This document shows, one piece after another, positions 4,837-8,788 of a stretch of 8,788 nt of DNA. Below the pieces are notes generated by a model, which saw only the letters and a program-made list of their open reading frames with translations, was not told the origin of the DNA and did not search any database. Source of the stretch: Candidatus Shapirobacteria bacterium (GTDB taxonomy: Bacteria; Patescibacteriota; Microgenomatia; UBA12405); NCBI GenBank assembly GCA_026395315.1, contig JAPLYY010000107.1, positions 1-8,788 on the forward strand, given 5' to 3'. Position 1 is the first letter of the stretch. Every line of letters starts with the position of its first letter. Position numbers and translations under genes: made by a program.

Positions 4837-5502
4837 ATGGATCATTCAAATAGTGAACACGACAGAGTTCCAAACCCAACAAAAGTAATCCACTTTCCCA
4901 AAACCGATATTTTGGTACCATCTCAGACCAATATTACACAAGAATATATTGAGTATTTTAAAGACGGCTTGCCTTCCAACTTTATTGAAGTGAGCCCGGA
5001 AATTTTTTTCAACTCTCCAGATAACCCAACATTAGTTGCAAAACAAAGAATAATGAGAGCGAAGGACGTCCGCAGAAAAAGACACGAAGGTGGATACATT
5101 CGTATGACACAAGAGAGCATGAATGCTGGAAATAGTTTGATGAATGAGTTTAGTTTAGTCGAAGAAATTCAACAGGTAGTAAATTCAGAAGAAGCCCAAC
5201 AGTTTGCCAAAGAAAAAGGTTTTGAAGGATTGGCGTATGTGAGACCAATAATAGGAATAATAAATCGAGAAAATGGGAAAAAATACATGGTATATCCATT
5301 CATTGAGGGTAAACAGTGGTATACAAGCCCTCCGGGAATGATTATTGAAGATCATGAGCCAGTGCAACCACTTATAAACCTTTTTGAGGAAAAAGGAATT
5401 AATCCTGAAGATTTAATTCCCAGACAATTTAGAATCGGACCAGACAACTGGATGTATCTCTTAGATACTGATCAATATCATAAAGTACCAAATCGTCCCT
5501 AA
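4837..5502 (+). CDS. hypothetical protein, 221 aa, possibly kinase-fold-like
   Basis: I do not recognise this protein. It is soluble and polar, without signal peptide or membrane segment. A basic stretch (KDVRRKRH, about 76-83) is followed by a predicted helix with EFSLVEEIQQ (about 104-113). Next comes a strand-rich part, YVRPIIGII then KKYMVYPFIEGKQW (about 148-161), which recalls the hinge region of small-molecule or protein-kinase-like phosphotransferases. The end carries a short strand pair, RQFRIGPDNWMYLLDTDQY (about 196-214), where the D-x-D could sit in the place of a metal-binding DFG loop. No full set of kinase catalytic motifs is visible, so that reading is weak. The gene stands alone after the ars operon with its own -10 box, about 50 bases before the next gene. 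Confidence 0.75.
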   Translation: MDHSNSEHDRVPNPTKVIHFPKTDILVPSQTNITQEYIEYFKDGLPSNFIEVSPEIFFNSPDNPTLVAKQRIMRAKDVRRKRHEGGYIRMTQESMNAGNSLMNEFSLVEEIQQVVNSEEAQQFAKEKGFEGLAYVRPIIGIINRENGKKYMVYPFIEGKQWYTSPPGMIIEDHEPVQPLINLFEEKGINPEDLIPRQFRIGPDNWMYLLDTDQYHKVPNRP

Positions 5503-5536
5503 ACATACATTCTAATTTATAAAACTTCTTGCTAAA

Positions 5537-5545
5537 TGGTAAAAT
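5537..5545 (+). promoter_or_regulatory. extended -10 promoter for the 130-aa gene
   Basis: TGGTAAAAT is an extended -10 form (TGnTAnAAT) and ends five bases before the ATG at 5551, predicting a leaderless message. The preceding bases GCTAAA resemble the GCTA seen before the same box at 1724 and 4802. Confidence 0.55.
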
Positions 5546-5550
5546 AATAA

Positions 5551-5943
5551 ATGGAAAATTCTAAAGTTGTTATTGACCCAAATGTTAATTGGGATGGTCT
5601 AAATTTAGAAATTCATTTTCTCAACCCAATATCCGTAGATATTCAAAAAGAAATCAAGGAAAAAATCTCCACCTGGGCACAGGTAGGTATTAACCAGGGG
5701 TACGGTGATGGAAATATGCACTATGAGGGAAAAGGTGAGTGGGATAAAAGTGGTCAATGGTATAAAGTTTGGCTGGATATGGGAACCGCTGACGAGTCGG
5801 CACTTAACAAGTTGGAAGAGATTCTTCTCCCCAACATGATAGACACAATAAAAGTAGGATATGAATTTCCAGATGATCGCTATGAACTTGACGACGAAAC
5901 TAAGCAGTTGTTAGATGAATTTGAGCAACTAGATAGTAAATAA
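5551..5943 (+). CDS. hypothetical acidic protein, 130 aa
   Basis: No family recognised. The protein is strongly acidic, has no signal peptide or membrane segment, and is rich in Trp, Gly and Asp in the middle: GYGDGNMHYEGKGEWDKSG at about 51-69. The order looks like a strand (LNLEIHFL), a helix (about 31-48), a strand-turn-strand region, a helix (ADESALNKLEEILLP, about 80-94), a strand (TIKVGYEF), then an acidic helical tail (DDETKQLLDEFEQL). A small alpha/beta domain with an acidic surface is consistent with an inhibitor or immunity-type protein, but that is a guess from composition only. The start is fixed by the extended -10 five bases upstream. Confidence 0.72.
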   Translation: MENSKVVIDPNVNWDGLNLEIHFLNPISVDIQKEIKEKISTWAQVGINQGYGDGNMHYEGKGEWDKSGQWYKVWLDMGTADESALNKLEEILLPNMIDTIKVGYEFPDDRYELDDETKQLLDEFEQLDSK

Positions 5944-5949
5944 GTTTTT

Positions 5950-5988
5950 ACCCACTTTTCTATCCGAATACTATCCCGGCGGGGGAGC
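5950..5988. repeat. 39-bp intergenic repeat, copy 2
   Basis: Matches 1641-1679 at 32 of 39 positions, all differences being transitions; core ACTATCCCGGCGGGGGAGC at 5970-5988. It fills the gap between two convergent genes, ending one base from the stop of the SGNH gene (5990-5992). Its place between facing 3' ends would suit a transcript-end signal, although no strong terminator hairpin forms. Confidence 0.65.
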
Positions 5989-5989
5989 T

Positions 5990-6829
5990 CTAGTTTAAAA
6001 GAATATTATTTTTATATAAATAGTCGGCGATCATTTGGCTGATTAAATTAACCCCCGCACTTGATGGATGAATATAAGTGCTGGGATTAATATATTTATT
6101 GATTGTCAAACCATTTTTATCCAAGGTTTTTTCGTAAACATTAATCAGGGGAATATTATGTTTTTTGGCGTAACTAATATGGTTTTCGATATATGCCCGT
6201 CTTTCATTAGCCCACTGAATTCTTATCTGGGGCGACAGATCTACTACACCCTTACCGTATGATGATGAAGGTGCCACCGTCGCTATAAAAATAATCAGGG
6301 AGTTGGGGTGAGTATCACTAAGTTCAGCCACCACCTGATCAAGGGCGGCAGTTTGTTTCTGGAGGCCCACCTCAAGCGGAAATTCAGACAGGGGATTATT
6401 ACCGGAGGATTCAATCAGAATAATATCAAAATAACGGTTTAAAATAGCCGGGAAATTCTTGCCCTGGTTTACGGTATCATGATTGAGACGGTCCTCGAGG
6501 GAAAGAATATTGGTTGAACCAAAGCCGTAATTAAAAAGTCCGAAAACTTTTTTGGGATAATATTTTGTCAAGTCTGCCCTCAGGAAGTCGAAATTTTCAC
6601 CCAAGGCCCCGGTCATCGAGTCACCTGTAAAGATTAGAGTATAAGAAGAGGCGGTGGCGATTTTGGGTGGTTCGTAGTGATCTATCAGTTTAAGTATCTT
6701 CGGTGTCGGAGTCGGCTGAATGGTAACCGTCGGCAGAAGTTGAACCGGTGGCTTGATGCCGAAAATTTTAATTACGGCTATCGCCAGAATAGATAGGAAT
6801 ATAATTACCTTTGAAATATTTTTATCCAT
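5990..6829 (-). CDS. membrane-anchored SGNH/GDSL-type hydrolase
   Basis: 279 residues. A single N-terminal hydrophobic segment (about 7-24) followed by a Pro/Thr linker (TVTIQPTPTPK, 34-44) places the enzyme outside the cell membrane. SGNH blocks are visible: block I FTGDSMTG (67-74) with nucleophile S71; block II NYGFGSTN (100-107); block III ESSGNN (140-145) with N144 or N145; and block V TYIHPSSAG (251-259) with catalytic H254. The residue three before the histidine, normally Asp in DxxH, is Thr251, so the triad acid is missing or supplied elsewhere. SGNH enzymes act as esterases or acyl/acetyl hydrolases on lipids or cell-surface polysaccharides; the substrate is unknown here. The start ATG is 42 bases from the divergent gene. 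Base composition is clearly less AT-rich than in the ars operon and the far-right genes. Confidence 0.85.
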   Translation of the reverse strand: MDKNISKVIIFLSILAIAVIKIFGIKPPVQLLPTVTIQPTPTPKILKLIDHYEPPKIATASSYTLIFTGDSMTGALGENFDFLRADLTKYYPKKVFGLFNYGFGSTNILSLEDRLNHDTVNQGKNFPAILNRYFDIILIESSGNNPLSEFPLEVGLQKQTAALDQVVAELSDTHPNSLIIFIATVAPSSSYGKGVVDLSPQIRIQWANERRAYIENHISYAKKHNIPLINVYEKTLDKNGLTINKYINPSTYIHPSSAGVNLISQMIADYLYKNNILLN

Positions 6830-6871
6830 ATGTTTAGACTATCATCATAGAATACTTGTTATAATCTGACT
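6830..6871. promoter_or_regulatory. 42-bp divergent promoter region
   Basis: The whole gap between two divergent genes is 42 bases. On the + strand, TGTTATAAT (6857-6865) is a near-perfect extended -10 ending six bases before the GTG at 6872. On the - strand, TGATAGTCT ends six bases before the ATG at 6829, a weaker extended -10. Both messages would then be leaderless. Only the + strand box is strong. Confidence 0.5.
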
Positions 6872-7060
6872 GTGGATAAAGATAATATCTCCAAACTACT
6901 CCGGTATATTGCCATATTTGGAAATATATTATTCTGTTTTTGGATTACATATAACGGCATCAATGAAGGATTCAAAGGGACCATTTATCAGAAAATTTCT
7001 TATATTACCTTAATTCTTTTGCTGCTGGTTAATACAATACTTATTTATCGTAGGAAGTAA
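6872..7060 (+). CDS. small two-helix membrane protein, 62 aa
   Basis: Begins with GTG at 6872, the start fixed by the TATAAT six bases upstream. The N-terminus (MDKDNISKLLR) is polar; two hydrophobic helices follow at about 12-27 (YIAIFGNILFCFWITY) and 42-58 (ISYITLILLLLVNTILI), joined by a short loop (NGINEGFKGTIYQK), and the protein ends in YRRK. Positive charge at both ends predicts both termini inside. Similar small proteins with the NGINEG loop are, as far as I recall, frequent in CPR genomes without known function. It is transcribed away from the SGNH hydrolase and followed by a stem-loop with a T-run. Confidence 0.75.
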   Translation: MDKDNISKLLRYIAIFGNILFCFWITYNGINEGFKGTIYQKISYITLILLLLVNTILIYRRK

Positions 7061-7096
7061 GTTTTGAAATCGTTCCACTCTTCGAGCATCGTAGAC

Positions 7097-7135
7097 TAGA
7101 ACTATTTTTTGAGTTTAAAACTAGTTCTAATTTTT
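7097..7135 (+). terminator. stem-loop with T-run after the 62-aa gene
   Basis: TAGAACTA (7097-7104) is the exact reverse complement of TAGTTCTA (7122-7129). TTTT/AAAA inside can lengthen the stem after one mismatch. ATTTTT follows at 7130-7135. It lies 37 bases after the stop of the 62-residue gene and just before the shift to more AT-rich sequence. Confidence 0.65.
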
Positions 7136-7190
7136 CACTACCCCGACTGAACTCAAGAACTTAATCTATACCCAATAAAACAAAATTTTG

Positions 7191-7199
7191 TGATAACAT
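7191..7199 (+). promoter_or_regulatory. extended -10 promoter for the nucleotidyltransferase gene
   Basis: TGATAACAT (TGn followed by TAACAT) ends five bases before the ATG at 7205. The spacing again predicts a leaderless message. No -35 hexamer is evident at normal distance. Confidence 0.45.
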
Positions 7200-7204
7200 A
7201 GGCC

Positions 7205-8383
7205 ATGTCTAGAAAAGAGTGTTTTTCTAGTTCATGTAATCAAACCGAAATTAGTAAAAGTATAGAATTTGAAACAAAAGGTGTTCCTGTCCAAAAATTA
7301 GAGATTAATCCTGAAAATTTTAGAATTAATTTTTTAAAAAGTATTAAAAATAAAGATTTTTCTCGTTGTAATATCACGGATATTAGATCAGATTTAGCAG
7401 ACGATTTTTTTAAAATATACTCAACATACAGAGATGATAAATCATCAGCAATTCAATTATTTAATGATTTTGAATTAATTAAAGATAATTTTATTCGTCT
7501 TTTACCAGAAAATATTGATGATATATCAAACCCAAACAAACAACTTTACAAAAGACAACCAGCATTAATTGAAACAATAGAGGGAACTTTAATTAGACTT
7601 GATAAATTAGAAACAATAAAAAATATTTTTGAAAATCATGTTAAAAGCATTATTATTGGCGGTTCCATGAGTTATGGTCAATTTTACAATATTAGAGAAA
7701 ATTTGGATTCAACTGGTAGTTCTGACATAGATTTAATTTTTATCGTTGATAAAAATCAGTTAAGTCAAGATTGGAGTTTTATTAAGGAAATAGATTTTTT
7801 AGAGAAAGAAGACAAAGATATATTTCTAAATAGAAAAGATAAATTTTTATCATTTTATAAACATGGTACAGCTGATATTTTAAGTAAAAAATTTAATTTA
7901 AAAGATTTTGATTTTGAAATAAGTATTCACTTTTTCCCAGAAAATGTCTTTTCAAATATGATTAATGAAAATTTATTAAGAGATTTGTCTTTAAATGAAG
8001 ACCATGTTTGTTTACTTCATGATTATAAAGACAATCATTTTCCCCATAAACAATGTTGCCAAAAATCATTTTCTGGTAAAACATATGAATTTGTAGTTCC
8101 TACGGAAGAAATAGTTGATGATGGTAATATTACTACATTACCAGGTTATATAATCTCTAATCAAGAATTTTATCCAGGAATATATCAAAATTTAATATCA
8201 CCAATGTTTTCTGTTTATTTAGATAGTGGTGATATTACTGATAAAACAAGTTTGTTTAAACAAATGATGTTAGGTAGACTCTTAGAAGAGCGAAAAATAA
8301 ACAAAAATATTAATTTTCAATCTTCTCATGTAAGACAGGATTATTTTTCAATATCACTTATTAATTCATTGAATAAATATTAA
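7205..8383 (+). CDS. Pol-beta-type nucleotidyltransferase-domain protein, 392 aa
   Basis: The central part has the nucleotidyltransferase signature: helix-turn IIIGGSMSYG (149-158), with GGS at 152-154, then GSSDIDLIFIVD (171-182) with metal-binding D174 and D176. A third carboxylate on the following strand is probably D236 or E238 in FDFEISIHFF (235-244). These are features of the Pol-beta/MNT superfamily, which transfers NMP to proteins, sugars, antibiotics or RNA. About 145 residues precede the domain and about 140 follow, including CLLHDYKDNHFPHKQCC (269-285), so this is more than a minimal enzyme. The N-terminus contains CFSSSC (6-11). I cannot name the substrate. Codon use is extremely AT-rich compared with the left genes. 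It ends nine bases before a TIM-barrel gene, suggesting a two-gene unit. Confidence 0.78.
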   Translation: MSRKECFSSSCNQTEISKSIEFETKGVPVQKLEINPENFRINFLKSIKNKDFSRCNITDIRSDLADDFFKIYSTYRDDKSSAIQLFNDFELIKDNFIRLLPENIDDISNPNKQLYKRQPALIETIEGTLIRLDKLETIKNIFENHVKSIIIGGSMSYGQFYNIRENLDSTGSSDIDLIFIVDKNQLSQDWSFIKEIDFLEKEDKDIFLNRKDKFLSFYKHGTADILSKKFNLKDFDFEISIHFFPENVFSNMINENLLRDLSLNEDHVCLLHDYKDNHFPHKQCCQKSFSGKTYEFVVPTEEIVDDGNITTLPGYIISNQEFYPGIYQNLISPMFSVYLDSGDITDKTSLFKQMMLGRLLEERKINKNINFQSSHVRQDYFSISLINSLNKY

Positions 8384-8392
8384 AATAAATCT

Positions 8393-8788
8393 ATGACAAA
8401 TAAATTTAAAACAGGAATCTTTTTAAATATTTTGACTTCAGATAGAGAACAGTGGTTAAAAGATATTAATTTTATTAAAAAAATCTCTGGCCTAAAACAT
8501 TTAGAAATTTGGTTAGAAGCTGATTTATTAAAAGAAGATATTGATTGGTTAAAAAAACAATTATCTGATTATCAATTAATTATTCATGCTCCATTTACAT
8601 CAATGTCTTTAGTTTCTGGACATAAGTTAATTGATGGAGCAAGTGTTGAAATTCTTAAAAAAACTATTGATCAATCTATTGCTTTAAACGCTAAATTAAT
8701 AACCATTCATACCGGTAAATATCCTGTTTATTCTACTCCCCAAAAAGCTAGTGAAATATTTTCACAAAATTTTCAAAAATTGACCACT
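8393..8788 (+). CDS. TIM-barrel (AP endonuclease 2 / sugar isomerase-like) protein, 3' end outside window
   Basis: An open frame from the ATG at 8393 to the window end gives 132 residues with no stop. The strand order fits the xylose isomerase-like/AP_endonuc_2 TIM barrel: TGIFLNIL (7-14), HLEIWLE (36-42), LIIHAPF (62-68) and LITIHTGKYP (102-111). H65 and H106 correspond in position to metal-binding histidines of the endonuclease IV/sugar isomerase fold. Members are DNA-repair nucleases, sugar-phosphate isomerases/epimerases or enzymes of specialised metabolism; which one cannot be told from this half. TAAAAT at 8381-8386 overlaps the preceding stop and lies six bases before this ATG, so an internal leaderless promoter is possible. 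Same strongly AT-rich composition as the nucleotidyltransferase. Confidence 0.75.
   Translation, partial: MTNKFKTGIFLNILTSDREQWLKDINFIKKISGLKHLEIWLEADLLKEDIDWLKKQLSDYQLIIHAPFTSMSLVSGHKLIDGASVEILKKTIDQSIALNAKLITIHTGKYPVYSTPQKASEIFSQNFQKLTT

Noticed and set aside
1..8788. CRISPR array, rRNA, tRNA or insertion sequence
   Set aside because: No regularly spaced direct repeats, no rRNA or tRNA signatures and no transposase or terminal inverted repeats were seen.
1..8788. Alternative genetic code with TGA as an amino acid (as in some CPR lineages)
   Set aside because: TGA ends the GHMP-like gene, arsR and the permease at the expected lengths, each overlapping the next start.

Overview
The window looks like part of a small, AT-rich bacterial genome, most likely a Candidate Phyla Radiation (Patescibacteria, Microgenomates-like) organism. 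The signs are short gaps, overlapping stops and starts, almost no Shine-Dalgarno sequences, several starts placed just after a -10 box, a Pro/Thr linker in the anchored SGNH protein, and small unrecognised membrane or acidic proteins. TGA is used as a stop (three genes end with it), so the recoded CPR lineages are unlikely. The placement is inference; no rRNA or marker gene is present.

Left part (1-1492): the C-terminal end of a GHMP-kinase-like protein overlaps a class I SAM methyltransferase on the + strand. A HAM1/RdgB-like nucleotide pyrophosphatase follows on the - strand, and its stop interlocks with the methyltransferase stop.

Centre (about 1640-4830): an arsenic/thiophilic-metal type operon of five genes: an ArsR-family repressor, a small thioredoxin-like protein with a cysteine-rich metallothionein-like tail, an ArsP/DUF318 permease, a membrane-anchored ArsF-family thioredoxin-like protein and an ArsG-family (CcdA/DsbD-like) membrane protein. 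A perfect 8-6-8 inverted repeat, the likely repressor operator, runs from the -10 box over the arsR start codon. The last four genes suggest export plus a thiol relay from cytoplasm to cell exterior. Both flanks of the operon carry a related 42-bp promoter-like block, and a 39-bp intergenic repeat lies upstream of it and again at 5950.

Right part (4837-7060): two unrecognised soluble proteins (221 and 130 aa), an anchored SGNH hydrolase on the - strand, and a 62-aa two-helix membrane protein transcribed divergently from it. A stem-loop with a T-run closes this section.

Far right (7190-8788): the sequence becomes visibly more AT-rich. It holds a Pol-beta-type nucleotidyltransferase (392 aa) followed 9 bp later by a TIM-barrel AP-endonuclease-2/sugar-isomerase-like gene that runs off the window. 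This pair may be a horizontally acquired module of unknown function.
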